From contig NZ_JACCFW010000001.1 in assembly GCF_013410455.1 (NCBI RefSeq), positions 1,070,929-1,134,928 on the forward strand: a DNA stretch of 64,000 nt, written 5' to 3'. Positions 1 to 8,995 of the stretch are shown here, piece by piece. Source of the DNA: Allobranchiibius huperziae. GTDB taxonomy: Bacteria > Actinomycetota > Actinomycetes > Actinomycetales > Dermatophilaceae. The notes beneath the pieces were generated by a model. That model saw nothing but the letters and a program-made list of their open reading frames with translations. It did no database searches and was not told the origin of the DNA. Position 1 is the stretch's first letter. Every line of letters begins with the position of its first letter. Made by a program: the position numbers and the translations under genes.

Positions 1-350
1 CCTACGCCCAGGGTCCCGCGGCTCGGAATGCGGGTGCTTCGAGCATGCTCGACATTAGTGACGGACTGCTGCGGGACGCCGGCCGTATCGCCGGGGCGAG
101 CGGCGTGCGGCTGGAGCTGCGGGCCGACGACCTGCAGCCGTATGTCGACGCGCTCGCCCCCGAGGTGGGGGACGCCGCCTGGGACTGCGTGCTTCGCGGG
201 GGCGAGGAGCACACGCTGCTGGCGACCTTCGCGGCGGACGTCACGCTGCCGAACGGCTGGCGAGCGATCGGGGCGGTCACGACCGGCACAGGGGTCACGA
301 TGGACGGCGCTGCCCAGGAACCGGGCGGGTGGGACCACTTCCATGGATGA
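1..350 (+). CDS. thiL: Thiamine-monophosphate kinase, C-terminal fragment
   Basis: The gene runs in from the left edge; the frame is open from base 3, so about 115 C-terminal residues are visible. ThiL phosphorylates thiamine monophosphate to the active cofactor thiamine pyrophosphate, using ATP, in the cytoplasm. The conserved stretch ASSMLDISDGLLRD and the terminal GWDHFHG are typical of the C-terminal PurM-like domain of ThiL. In many actinobacteria thiL is followed at once by rpmB and the DAK gene. Here about 4.5 kb of accessory genes, starting with a converging DUF222 nuclease only 3 bases after the stop codon, intervenes. The N-terminal ATP-binding half is outside the window. Confidence 0.9.
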   Translation, partial: YAQGPAARNAGASSMLDISDGLLRDAGRIAGASGVRLELRADDLQPYVDALAPEVGDAAWDCVLRGGEEHTLLATFAADVTLPNGWRAIGAVTTGTGVTMDGAAQEPGGWDHFHG

Positions 351-353
351 GTC

Positions 354-1643
354 TCATCCGGGCGGACCGCTGCTTCGACGGTGAAATCTGACCTGGTCCA
401 GGTGCAGGATCTCGTTGGTGGGTCCGGGGTAGCGCGGTGCTGCCGTGGGTTCGGGGCTGTCGGGTGGGGTGGCGACGGTGGGTTCGATGGGGTGCCCGTG
501 GCGGGTGGCGAATCGGAACCGTCCGGGTCTGTCGGGCGCGGGGTGGATGGTGAAGTCGCCGGTGTGGTGTCGGTCGTGGTGGTGGGGGCACAGGCTGATC
601 AGGTTGGCCATGTTGGTGGGTCCGCCGTCGGCCCAGTGGACGATGTGGTGGCATTCCAGGTGGTGGATCGCCAGGCAGCCGGGGTAGGCGCAGCCGCGGT
701 CGCGGTCTTCGACCAGGCGTCGGGTGCGGCGCGGGACGATGCGGTGGGCGCGTCCGACGTTGACGGGGGTGCCGCCGGTTTCCCAGACGGGTTGGAGCAC
801 CCCGTCGCAGGTCCACTTCCTCAGGAGGTGCGGTGGTAGGGCGCCGCGTGTGGTCAGCCAGCCTTGGCCGGTGGTGTCCAGGTGCAGGTAGATCCGGAAC
901 TTCTCGGCCCGCCCGGCGGTGGTGACGGTCCCTGCGTCCAGGGAGCGGGAGGCGATTTGGGCCATGGCGTCGGCCATCCGCACCCGCCGCCCGTCGTCTT
1001 TCGTGTTGGTGGTGGCGAGGAAGAGGGTGTCTTTGGCCTCTGCGAGGGCTTGTTGGACCAGGGCTCCGATGTCGGCGGGTACGGAGTAGGTCAGGTGGAA
1101 CCGGTCGTGGTCGCACCACATCGATAGTTCCGCCGGTTGCGCCGCGACGGAGAACGGGTCTGGTGGGGCCGGCGGGGTGTCCGCCTCGTCGGTGGGGGTG
1201 GCGAAGTCGTATTTGACCAGGGCACGGCGTAGTTGGGGCACGGTGGCGTGCACCGCCAGGTCCACGACGGCCTGGTCGTACCCGGTCGGGGTGTGCGCGG
1301 CGACCACGGCGGCCTGACCCAGCGAGAGCCGCCCGGCGTGCACCTCCCGGCACAGGGCGGGCAGCTCGACGGACCGGGTGGCGATGCGGACCAGGTCGCG
1401 GGCGGTGGCGGGGGATACTCCGGCGAAGCAGGTCAACCAGTGTTCGGGGGAGCGGATCCCGCCGATCGCCCACGACTCCTCGCGCACCAGGTCGGTGACC
1501 AGGTCGATCAGGTCGGCGTGTGCGGCGTTCAACCGACCGCAGATCACCCCGACCTCGTCCAACGGGTCCGTTGCCGAAAGTGCAGCAGGCACAGGGCTGC
1601 CCGCGCTGTCACCGACAGCGACCAGACCCGGTGTCGAACTCAT
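354..1643 (-). CDS. DUF222 / 13E12-family HNH endonuclease domain protein (copy A)
   Basis: A 429-residue protein: an N-terminal DUF222 domain (about residues 30-300, with SPEHWLTCFAGVSPATA and GRLSLGQA) followed by an HNH nuclease domain at about residues 318-357 (paired cysteines, LECHHIVHWADGG, CPHHH). The family includes the mycobacterial REP13E12 repeat proteins, whose role is unknown; DNA cleavage is inferred from the HNH motif. I chose the ATG at 1643 because MSSTPGL is shared with the second copy at 29933-31222, while the sequence upstream is unrelated. Residues from about 150 to 423 are identical to copy B, whereas the first 150 differ at many positions. That mosaic points to gene conversion or recent partial duplication. 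Confidence 0.88.
   Translation of the reverse strand: MSSTPGLVAVGDSAGSPVPAALSATDPLDEVGVICGRLNAAHADLIDLVTDLVREESWAIGGIRSPEHWLTCFAGVSPATARDLVRIATRSVELPALCREVHAGRLSLGQAAVVAAHTPTGYDQAVVDLAVHATVPQLRRALVKYDFATPTDEADTPPAPPDPFSVAAQPAELSMWCDHDRFHLTYSVPADIGALVQQALAEAKDTLFLATTNTKDDGRRVRMADAMAQIASRSLDAGTVTTAGRAEKFRIYLHLDTTGQGWLTTRGALPPHLLRKWTCDGVLQPVWETGGTPVNVGRAHRIVPRRTRRLVEDRDRGCAYPGCLAIHHLECHHIVHWADGGPTNMANLISLCPHHHDRHHTGDFTIHPAPDRPGRFRFATRHGHPIEPTVATPPDSPEPTAAPRYPGPTNEILHLDQVRFHRRSSGPPG
373..1228. repeat. Near-identical dispersed repeat, copy A (partner 29952-30807)
   Basis: From 373 to about 1228 the DNA matches 29952-30807 base for base except at about three positions (I noted 423, 1149 and about 1196). 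Beyond 1228 similarity drops to ordinary paralogue level. The left edge is abrupt: the bases before 373 and 29952 are unrelated. The block covers the C-terminal two thirds of the two DUF222/HNH genes, including the HNH motif. No flanking inverted repeats or target duplication were seen. Confidence 0.85.
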
Positions 1644-1725
1644 GTACCCATACAACCACCCGCCACCGACAACCGTCTCGCCGTTCGTGAGCGGCTGTCC
1701 GGCCCCGCGAGTAGCGTGCCGGGGC

Positions 1726-2244
1726 ATGAGTGGACACGCTGGCACCGAGCCGTTGATCGACACCGCCCTCACTCAGTTCGCGGAGCTGGTCGGCTCCGTC
1801 GACGACTGGCAGGCACAGACACCGTGCGAGGACTGGTCGGTCGGCGAGCTCGTCGACCACGTGACCGGCAACACCGCGCGATTCGCCGCGATGGCGCGCG
1901 GCGAGGAGGTCGACTGGTCGGCGAAGCCCGAGTCCGGACCGGACAGGGTCGCGGCCTTCGACTCCGCGGCCGACGAGCTGCGCGACGCCTGGAGCGAAGG
2001 CACCCCGGCACCGGTCGGAATGGCGAGCGGCGAGTACGCCGTGCACACCTGGGATCTCGCGACCGCGCTCGGCCGGTCGACATCCGATCTCGACCCGGCA
2101 GTGGCCGAATCCGGTCTGGAGTTCATGCGGGGCAATCTGACCGACGACTCCCGCGGTGAGGTGTTCGGGCCGGAGAAACCGGCACCGCAGGACGCCGACA
2201 CCTACGGCACGCTCGCGGCCTTCGCCGGCCGTTCGGTCACCTAG
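1726..2244 (+). CDS. TIGR03086 / mycothiol-dependent maleylpyruvate isomerase-like metal-binding protein
   Basis: A 172-residue protein with the DinB-like four-helix architecture of the TIGR03086 / mycothiol-dependent maleylpyruvate isomerase (MDMPI) group. Visible signatures are TPCEDWSVGELVDHVTGN near residue 30 and the conserved HTWDLATALGR near residue 110; the histidines are the expected metal ligands. MDMPI enzymes use mycothiol, the actinobacterial thiol, but most members of TIGR03086 have no proven substrate, so only the family is claimed. The ATG at 1726 fits the family N-terminus (MSGHAGTEPLID). An in-frame extension back to 1378 lies over the start of the divergent nuclease gene and was not used. 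Confidence 0.78.
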   Translation: MSGHAGTEPLIDTALTQFAELVGSVDDWQAQTPCEDWSVGELVDHVTGNTARFAAMARGEEVDWSAKPESGPDRVAAFDSAADELRDAWSEGTPAPVGMASGEYAVHTWDLATALGRSTSDLDPAVAESGLEFMRGNLTDDSRGEVFGPEKPAPQDADTYGTLAAFAGRSVT

Positions 2245-2286
2245 CCGCGGGCGGCGAGCGACCAAGCCCGGCGTAATCTGCGAGCG

Positions 2287-3630
2287 ATGAGCAACACCGA
2301 CGAGCGGCCGCAAGAGGTCGACTGCCACGCGGAGCCGGCTACTGCTGCTGTCGACGGCCGCCTCGCGGTGGAGATCCTGCAGTCGCGAGAGGTGCCGCTC
2401 GGCGGCCCGCGGGCCATGACGGTGCGCCGTACGTTGCCCCAGCGGCAGCGCTCGCTCATCGGGGCCTGGTGCTTCGCCGACCACTACGGCCCGGACGACG
2501 TCTCGACGACCGGCGGGATGGACGTGCCGCCGCATCCGCACACCGGTCTGCAGACGGTGAGTTGGCTCTTCAGCGGCGAGGTCGAGCATCGGGACACCCT
2601 CGGGTCGCACGCGATGGTGCGTCCGGGCGAGCTGAACCTGATGACCGCCGGCGTCGGCATCGCACACACCGAGGTGTCGACAGCCAGGACCACCATCCTG
2701 GAGGGGGTGCAGTTGTGGGTGGCGCTGCCCGACGCCGACCGCGACACCGACCCCGCGTTCGAGCACTACGTGCCGCCCGAGGTGCGCCTGCCGGGTGCCC
2801 GTGCACGGGTCTTTCTGGGCGACCTGCTCGGCAGCCGGTCGCCCGTGCACACCTTCACACCGCTGCTGGGCGCCGAACTCACCCTGGGCCCGGGTGCGCA
2901 CCTCGACATCCGCGTCCGGACCGACTTCGAGCACGGCCTGCTCATCGACACCGGCGAAGTACTGGTCGGGGAAACCCGAGTCCTGCGAGCGCAACTCGCC
3001 TATGTGGGCACCGGCGCCGACACGATCGTCGTGACCAACACCGGTGACGGACCCGCGCGCCTGATCCTGCTGGGCGGCACACCGTTCGGCGAGGAGGTCC
3101 TGATGTGGTGGAACTTCGTCGGCCGCACCCATGAGGAGATCGTCCGCTACCGGGAGCAGTGGGAGACCGGCTCGCTGCGCTTCGGCCAGGTCCAGGGCTA
3201 CACCGGCGAGATCCAGCACCTGGCGGCGCCACGGCTGCCCAACGCGGTGCTGCGACCCCGCCGTAACCCCGCACCAGAGGCGGGCCCGATGCCCACTGTC
3301 ACCGTCTCGGACCACCCCGAGCAACACCGCTACGAGGTCTTCGACGACGGCACACTCGCGGGATTCAGCGCGTACGCCGATCGCGGCGGTCAGCGGGTCG
3401 TCTTCCACACGGAGGTGGCGCAGGAGTACGGCGGACGTGGCCTCGGCACGATGCTGGTGGCGCAACTTCTCGAGCACATCAGGACGAGCGGCAGACGGGT
3501 GGTGGCGGTCTGCCCGCTCGTGGCGGCATACCTGGACAAGCACCGCGATCAGTACGCCGACATCGCCGATCCGGTCACGCCCGACGTTCTGAGCTGGTTG
3601 CAGAGCCGGTCGACGGGAACAGCGCGATGA
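2287..3630 (+). CDS. Pirin family protein fused to a small GNAT acetyltransferase domain
   Basis: A 447-residue two-domain protein. Residues about 20-330 are a bicupin pirin: the metal-binding motif HPHTGLQTVSW near residue 80, GVGIAHTE near 125, and the second cupin ending near GGTPFGEEVLMWWNFVGR. Pirins are Fe(II)-binding cupins, some with quercetinase-like dioxygenase activity. From about residue 336 (MPTVTVSDHPEQHRYEVFDD) there is a compact COG2388/YjdJ-type GNAT domain with the acetyl-CoA loop YGGRGLGT and the helix RVVAVCPLVAAYLDKH. The two are normally separate genes, and no stop codon or frameshift separates them here. The stop overlaps the next gene by four bases (ATGA), so the pair is probably co-translated. 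Confidence 0.85.
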   Translation: MSNTDERPQEVDCHAEPATAAVDGRLAVEILQSREVPLGGPRAMTVRRTLPQRQRSLIGAWCFADHYGPDDVSTTGGMDVPPHPHTGLQTVSWLFSGEVEHRDTLGSHAMVRPGELNLMTAGVGIAHTEVSTARTTILEGVQLWVALPDADRDTDPAFEHYVPPEVRLPGARARVFLGDLLGSRSPVHTFTPLLGAELTLGPGAHLDIRVRTDFEHGLLIDTGEVLVGETRVLRAQLAYVGTGADTIVVTNTGDGPARLILLGGTPFGEEVLMWWNFVGRTHEEIVRYREQWETGSLRFGQVQGYTGEIQHLAAPRLPNAVLRPRRNPAPEAGPMPTVTVSDHPEQHRYEVFDDGTLAGFSAYADRGGQRVVFHTEVAQEYGGRGLGTMLVAQLLEHIRTSGRRVVAVCPLVAAYLDKHRDQYADIADPVTPDVLSWLQSRSTGTAR

Positions 3631-4622
3631 CCCGCACGCTCGTCCTCGGCGGCACCCACTTCGTCGGTCATGCGGTCGTCGCGGCCGCCCTGGCCCGAGG
3701 TCACGACGTCACGACCCTGACCCGGGGCGAGAGCGGGTCGCCGCCGCCCGGAGTGACGGCCCGCCACGCGGATCGCACCGACCCGGCCGCGCTTGCCGCC
3801 GCCCTGGGTGACGACAGCTGGGACCTCGTCGTCGACACCTGGTCGGGGTCGCCGCGTGTGGTCCGGGACAGCGCACGGCTTCTGTCCGGGCGAGCGGGGC
3901 ACTACGCGTACGTCTCCTCGCGCTCCGTGTACGCATGGCCCATCCCGGTGGACGCCGACGAGAGTGCGCCGGTCGTCGACGCGGACCCGGACGGCGCCGA
4001 TTCAGGCGACTACGCCGCAGCCAAGCGGGGCGGTGAGTTCGCGGTGCAGCGCGACTTCGACGGCCCGGCGCTGATCGCGCGCGCCGGGCTGATCCTCGGG
4101 CCGCGCGAGGACGTCGGGCGACTGCCGTGGTGGCTGCGCCGGATGGCCGCCGGGGGACCGGTGCCGTGCCCCGGCCCACGGGATCGCCCCTTGCAGTACA
4201 TCGACGCCCGTGACCTCGCCGTGTGGCTGCTCGACGCGAGCGCGCGCGGGGTGACCGGTGCGTTCAACGCGGTGAGCCGCCCGGGTCACACGACCATCGG
4301 CGAGCTGCTCGATCTGTGTCGCGAGGTCACCGGGTCGCGGGCCGGCCTGGTGTGGGTCACCCCTGAGGACGTGGAGGCCGCCGGCGTCTCGCCGTGGACG
4401 GAACTGCCGATCTGGCTGCCGCCGTCCGGGGAGTTGGCCGGCCTGCACGCGGCCGATGTGTCAGCGGCGTACGCCGCCGGGTTGAGCTGCCGTCCGGCCG
4501 CGCGGACCGTCGAGGACACCTGGGCGTGGCTGCGCGACGTGGGCGAACCGCCGCTGCGGCCGGACCGGCCCGCGCCCGGGATGAGCCCCGACGCGGAGGC
4601 GCGGCTGCTGGCCCGGGCCTGA
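3627..4622 (+). CDS. NAD-dependent epimerase/dehydratase (extended SDR)
   Basis: A 331-residue Rossmann-fold protein. The N-terminus TLVLGGTHFVGHAVVAAAL is the glycine-rich dinucleotide-binding motif (a GxxxxxG variant). A Tyr-x3-Lys pair (DYAAAKRGGE) near residue 131 is the likely catalytic pair of the short-chain dehydrogenase/reductase superfamily. Proteins of this length and style are usually annotated as NAD-dependent epimerase or reductase with unknown substrate. The start ATG overlaps the stop of the pirin-GNAT gene (3627-3630), implying an operon. The 248 bases from its stop to the rpmB stop contain only the rpmB terminator. Confidence 0.78.
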   Translation: MTRTLVLGGTHFVGHAVVAAALARGHDVTTLTRGESGSPPPGVTARHADRTDPAALAAALGDDSWDLVVDTWSGSPRVVRDSARLLSGRAGHYAYVSSRSVYAWPIPVDADESAPVVDADPDGADSGDYAAAKRGGEFAVQRDFDGPALIARAGLILGPREDVGRLPWWLRRMAAGGPVPCPGPRDRPLQYIDARDLAVWLLDASARGVTGAFNAVSRPGHTTIGELLDLCREVTGSRAGLVWVTPEDVEAAGVSPWTELPIWLPPSGELAGLHAADVSAAYAAGLSCRPAARTVEDTWAWLRDVGEPPLRPDRPAPGMSPDAEARLLARA

Positions 4623-4823
4623 GCTGCGCGAAACTCCGCCCTCGCACGCGGCCGGCCTTCCCACGGTGAGCCTCAGAGGGGCACCGCGTGGGCCCTTGCA
4701 AGCGAGATGCAGCGGTGCGGCGTACCGGCAAGGCACCGCGCGGTCCCTTGTGGGGACGGGCGGACATCGGAACGGGTCGCCGCCGTACGACGCTGGCTCG
4801 GCGGCTGATCAGCCGATAGACAC

Positions 4824-4850
4824 AGAAAAACCGGCCCCGAAGGACCGGTT
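4824..4850 (-). terminator. Rho-independent terminator of rpmB
   Basis: Read on the minus strand: AACCGGTCC, loop TTCGG, GGCCGGTT, followed by a run of five T. It lies 21 bases past the rpmB stop. It is one of the few hairpins in the window with a clear T-tract. Confidence 0.85.
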
Positions 4851-4870
4851 CAGCTGCAGTTGCGCTGGGT

Positions 4871-5065
4871 TCAGCGGGTGACCTTGCCGGCCTTGAGGCA
4901 GGAGGTGCACACGTTGATGCGCTTCGGGGTCTTACCGGCCTCGCCGACCATGGTCCGCACGCGCTGGATGTTGGGGTTCCAGCGACGCTTGGTCCGACGG
5001 TGTGAGTGGGAAATGCTGTGGCCGAAGCCGGGTCCCTTGCCGCAGACGTCGCACGTGGCAGCCAC
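4871..5065 (-). CDS. rpmB: 50S ribosomal protein L28
   Basis: A 64-residue basic protein of the large ribosomal subunit. The sequence starts [16 protein letters not shown] and ends [12 protein letters not shown]; the four cysteines (CxxC near the N-terminus, CxxC near the C-terminus) mark the zinc-binding C+ form of L28. The GTG at 5065 is preceded by AGGAG at a normal distance, and mature L28 begins just after it, so longer in-frame extensions are rejected. The gene is divergent from the DAK gene, with about 190 bases between the two starts in which both promoters must lie. Confidence 0.95.
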   Translation of the reverse strand: MAATCDVCGKGPGFGHSISHSHRRTKRRWNPNIQRVRTMVGEAGKTPKRINVCTSCLKAGKVTR

Positions 5066-5258
5066 GGTGTCTCCTACTGGTGTCTCGAGAATTGAAGTAC
5101 GAAGGTCGATCGCGGGCCGCGCACAGGGCATCGGATGCACCGTCGCAAGCGGTCCGCAAACCACAGGATCGTAGCCGAGCCGCGCGACACATCCCAAATT
5201 GCTAGCCTGCCGGGCAGTCTGCGCAACGCCCCGACGACCCGAAGGACACAGCGACCGT

Positions 5259-6782
5259 ATGCCGCTCGAAGCGCTCGATGTGCAGGCGTTGCGCCGGTGG
5301 GTCATCACCGCCCGCGTCGTCCTGTCCGAGCACGCCGACGCCATCAACGCGCTGAACGTCTTTCCCGTGCCCGACCGGGACACCGGCACCAACATGAGCG
5401 TCACGATGGAGCTGGCGGTCGATGGCCTGGCCTCCGAGGCGCCGCCGGACCTGCTGACCTCGGTGCGGGTGCTCGCCCGGTCCACGGTGCTGTCCGCACG
5501 CGGCAACTCCGGGGTCATCCTCAGCCAGCTCGTGCGCGGCCTGGCGGACGTCGTGATCGCACTGGACGGCGCACCACTGCGCGCGCCCGACGTGGCCGAC
5601 GTCCTGCGGGAGGCGGCGCGGCGGGCGCGCGGCGGGGTCCGTGCGCCGGTGGGGGGCACCATGCTGTCCGTCGCGGACGCAGCAGCCGCCGCTGCCGACG
5701 GTGCCCGCGATCTTCCGCTGGTCGAGTTGGTCGATGCGGTGGTGGCGGCCGCGGAGGACGCGGTCGGCCGTACCCGCGAGCAGCTGCCGGTGCTGCGCGA
5801 GGCGGGAGTGGTCGATGCCGGCGGGGTCGGCTACTGGCTCGTGCTGCGCTCCCTGCAACACGTCGTACGTCGCGCTCCGGGCACCGTCCTCGGCGGCGGC
5901 ACGCCGGACTGGCTCGCCCCACCTGAGCGACCCTGCCCGGCGGGGGACAGCGGGCGGCATGGTGGGGACGGGCCGGCGTACGAGCTCGTCTTCGTGGTGC
6001 ACGACACCGACGACGAGCGGATCGACCGGCTGGCGGTCGTCCTGGAGGGCCTCGGCGACAGCGTCGTGGTCGCGGGTGGGCCGGACGTGTGGAGCGTGCA
6101 CGCCCACCTCGACGATCTCGGAGCCGGGCTGAACGCTGCGGCGGCCGCTGGGAGACCCGGCAGGTTCCAGGTGACCCGGTTCGCCGACCAGCTCGAGGAC
6201 CTACGCACGCCGCGGCAGGTCGCCTCTCCCGTGGTGGCCGTGCTGGCATCACCCGGTCTGGCCGACCTGGTGCACGACGCCGATCCGGGCGCCCAGGTGC
6301 TGATCGCGCCGGACGAGCACGCCCTGGGAGACGCGCTCGCCGGCATCGGCGACCGGCTGCTGCTGACCGACACGCCTGCATTGCGATCACTCGCGGAACG
6401 CGCGATCTCGGGGTCGCCGGGATCGTCCGTCTGTCACTGCCAGCACCCCGCCCAGGTGCTCGCCGCGCTCGCGGTCCGCGCGGGGCAGGACGACCCGGCG
6501 GCGCTGCGGCGCGACTGCGACGACGCGGCCGACGCCGTGACCACCCACACCCTCGACGGATCCGATGGCGCCGGAGACGACATCCCGGCGCGGTGCCGTG
6601 CGCTGCTCGATCGGACGGTCGACGACGACGTCGAACTGGTCACCCTGATCGCCGGCGCCGACGCACCCGACGGCCTCTTGGACGCGCTGACCGAGCATCT
6701 GACCGCCGCGCGGCCGGAGCTGGAGGTCACCTCGTTCGCGGGACGCCGCCCCGGTGTCGTACTCGACGTGGGGTGCGAGTGA
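5259..6782 (+). CDS. DAK phosphotransferase domain protein (FakA/YloV-like)
   Basis: A 507-residue protein. The N-terminal DhaL/DAK kinase domain (about residues 10-200) shows [14 protein letters not shown], the Asp-rich Mg-ATP site, [12 protein letters not shown] and PVGGTMLS. The C-terminal half is the DegV-associated/DUF1949-like region. In Firmicutes this architecture is FakA, which phosphorylates fatty acids held by a DegV-fold FakB; in actinobacteria the gene sits between rpmB and recG, as here. No fakB/degV gene is in the window. ATG 5259 ([14 protein letters not shown]) matches the family N-terminus; the earlier ATG at 5199 would add unrelated sequence. It overlaps recG by four bases (GTGA). 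Confidence 0.88.
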   Translation: MPLEALDVQALRRWVITARVVLSEHADAINALNVFPVPDRDTGTNMSVTMELAVDGLASEAPPDLLTSVRVLARSTVLSARGNSGVILSQLVRGLADVVIALDGAPLRAPDVADVLREAARRARGGVRAPVGGTMLSVADAAAAAADGARDLPLVELVDAVVAAAEDAVGRTREQLPVLREAGVVDAGGVGYWLVLRSLQHVVRRAPGTVLGGGTPDWLAPPERPCPAGDSGRHGGDGPAYELVFVVHDTDDERIDRLAVVLEGLGDSVVVAGGPDVWSVHAHLDDLGAGLNAAAAAGRPGRFQVTRFADQLEDLRTPRQVASPVVAVLASPGLADLVHDADPGAQVLIAPDEHALGDALAGIGDRLLLTDTPALRSLAERAISGSPGSSVCHCQHPAQVLAALAVRAGQDDPAALRRDCDDAADAVTTHTLDGSDGAGDDIPARCRALLDRTVDDDVELVTLIAGADAPDGLLDALTEHLTAARPELEVTSFAGRRPGVVLDVGCE

Positions 6783-8995
6783 TCGATCGGCGCACCAAGC
6801 TCGTCGACGTGCTCGGCGACGCGGCGAAGAAACTCGCGAAGGAGCGCGACCTGCGCACCGTGGGCGACTTCCTGGACTTCCTGCCGCGCCGCTACATCGA
6901 CGCGACCACCTCCGGCCACCTGTCGGAGTTCGCGATGGGGGAGCAGGCCGTGCTGATCGCGACGGTCGTCGCCTCCACCACCCGGCGGATGCGCCAGCGT
7001 CGCGGCGAGATGCTGCAGGTGCGCATCGAGGACGCCGACGGCGCGCAGGCCGAGCTGGTCTTCTTCAGCAAGTACGGCCATGAGCAACGGCTGCAGCCCG
7101 GGGTACGCGGGGTCTTCCGCGGCCAGCTCGGCACCTACGGCGCGAGCGTGCAGCTCACCCACCCCGACTACTCCCTCCTGGACGCCGGTGGCGAAGAACA
7201 GATCTACGCCGGGGGACTGGTGCCGCTCTACCGGGCCATCAAGGGCGTCACGGACATGCAGTTGACCCGTTCCTACCGTCTGGTGCTGGACCAGCTCGAC
7301 GGATCCCCGGACCCGGTGCCACCGCAGATCCTGGCCCGGCACGACCTCGCCGACCAGGTGGCGGCATACCGCGCGATCCACCTGCCGCGCACGCTCGGCG
7401 AGGCGGGACGCGGGCGACGGCGGCTGCGCTACGACGAGGCGCTGGTCGTGCAGACCGTGCTCGCTCAGCGGCGGGCCGAGTACGACGCCCTGCAGGCCAC
7501 GGCGCGTCCCCCGCGCACCGGCGGCCTGCTGTCCGCGTTCGACGAGCGGCTGCCGTTCGAGTTGACCGCCGGGCAGCGCGAGGTGGGCGAGCAGATCGCC
7601 GCCGACATGGCGCGTACGACGCCGATGCACCGCCTGCTGCAGGGCGAGGTCGGCTCCGGCAAGACCATCGTGGCGCTGCGGGCGATGCTGGCCACGGTCG
7701 ATGCGGGTGCGCAGGCCGCGCTGCTCGCGCCGACCGAGGTGCTGGCCCAGCAGCATCACCGCTCCATCACCGCGATGCTCGGCGACCTCGCGCAGGGCGG
7801 GATGCTCGGCGGCGCGGAACACGGCACGCGGGTGGCCCTGCTGACCGGGTCGATGAGCCGCGCCCAGCGCGCCGCGACGCTGCAGGAGGTCCTGAATCAA
7901 GAGGCCGGCATCGTGATCGGCACCCACGCGCTGATCCAGGACACGGTGATGTTCGGCGAGCTCGGCCTGGTGGTCGTGGACGAGCAGCACCGCTTCGGCG
8001 TCGAGCAGCGGGATGCGTTGCGTGCCAAGGCTGCTCGCAGTCCCCACGTGCTGGTGATGACCGCGACACCCATCCCGCGCACGGTGGCGATGACGGTCTT
8101 CGGCGACATGGACACCTCCGTGCTGCGAGAGCTGCCACGGGGCCGCGCGCCGATCGTGTCGCACGTGGTGCCGGCGGCGAATCCCGCGTGGTTGCAGCGC
8201 ACCTGGCAGCGGCTCGGCGAGGAGGTCGCACAGGGACACCAGGCGTACGTCGTGTGCGCGCGGATCGGTGACGACGATCGGTCGCCCGGGCAGGCCGGCG
8301 AGGACAGTGATCTCGGCGAGCTGCTCGACGCCGACCCGTCCGAGACCGTCGACGAGGGGTCGGCTCCCCAGCGACCGGAGGCGATCGGCGTCCACCAGAT
8401 GCTCGAGGACCTGCGTGCCGAGCCCGCCCTCGCCGGGCTTCGGATCGAACTGCTGCACGGCCGGTTGCCCGCCGACGAGAAGGAGGCCGTGATGCAGACC
8501 TTCGGGCGCGGGGAGATCGACGTGCTGGTGAGCACCACGGTGATCGAGGTGGGGGTCGACGTCCCGAACGCGACGGCCATGGTCGTCATGGACGCCGACC
8601 GCTTCGGCATCTCCCAGCTGCACCAGCTGCGCGGGCGGGTCGGGCGGGGCAGCGCGGGCGGTCTGTGCCTTCTGGTCACCGGGACCGACAACGAGGAGAC
8701 GGTCGAGCGGTTGACCGCCGTCGCCGCGACCACCGACGGGTTCGCGCTCGCCGAGCTGGACCTCAGCCTGCGCTCGGAGGGCGACATCCTCGGCGCCCGG
8801 CAGAGCGGCCACCGCTCCGGCCTGCGGCTGTTGCGGCTGGCCCACCCCAAGGACGTCGAGCTGATCGACCTCGCCCGCGCCGACGCCGCCGACCTGGTCG
8901 CCAGCGACCCCACCCTGGCGGAGCACCCGGGGCTCGCCCAGCTGGTCACCACCCGCCTGGACGACGTGCAGGCCGCCTTCCTGGAGCGCGGCTGA
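6779..8995 (+). CDS. recG: ATP-dependent DNA helicase RecG
   Basis: A 738-residue superfamily 2 helicase that remodels stalled replication forks and Holliday junctions. An N-terminal wedge/OB region (about 1-240) precedes the helicase core: Walker A GEVGSGKT at about 289, DEQH box at about 401 (DEQHRFGVEQRD), TATPIPRT as motif III, and motif VI with QLRGRVGRG. The long insertion before LLHGRLPADEKE is common in actinobacterial RecG. The start is taken as GTG 6779, overlapping the upstream stop; GTG 6773 is also possible. The stop overlaps the rsmD ATG by one base. Confidence 0.96.
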   Translation: MIDRRTKLVDVLGDAAKKLAKERDLRTVGDFLDFLPRRYIDATTSGHLSEFAMGEQAVLIATVVASTTRRMRQRRGEMLQVRIEDADGAQAELVFFSKYGHEQRLQPGVRGVFRGQLGTYGASVQLTHPDYSLLDAGGEEQIYAGGLVPLYRAIKGVTDMQLTRSYRLVLDQLDGSPDPVPPQILARHDLADQVAAYRAIHLPRTLGEAGRGRRRLRYDEALVVQTVLAQRRAEYDALQATARPPRTGGLLSAFDERLPFELTAGQREVGEQIAADMARTTPMHRLLQGEVGSGKTIVALRAMLATVDAGAQAALLAPTEVLAQQHHRSITAMLGDLAQGGMLGGAEHGTRVALLTGSMSRAQRAATLQEVLNQEAGIVIGTHALIQDTVMFGELGLVVVDEQHRFGVEQRDALRAKAARSPHVLVMTATPIPRTVAMTVFGDMDTSVLRELPRGRAPIVSHVVPAANPAWLQRTWQRLGEEVAQGHQAYVVCARIGDDDRSPGQAGEDSDLGELLDADPSETVDEGSAPQRPEAIGVHQMLEDLRAEPALAGLRIELLHGRLPADEKEAVMQTFGRGEIDVLVSTTVIEVGVDVPNATAMVVMDADRFGISQLHQLRGRVGRGSAGGLCLLVTGTDNEETVERLTAVAATTDGFALAELDLSLRSEGDILGARQSGHRSGLRLLRLAHPKDVELIDLARADAADLVASDPTLAEHPGLAQLVTTRLDDVQAAFLERG

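Noticed and set aside
354-1643. Transposase or insertion sequence
   Set aside because: The repeated gene is DUF222/HNH, not a transposase; no terminal inverted repeats or target duplications were found at either copy.
4623-4870. Small gene between the epimerase and rpmB
   Set aside because: Open frames there lack a ribosome-binding site and overlap the rpmB terminator.
6434-8926. 830-codon open frame antisense to recG
   Set aside because: High-GC third-position bias opens antisense frames; recG has all helicase motifs and the antisense translation has no recognisable domain.
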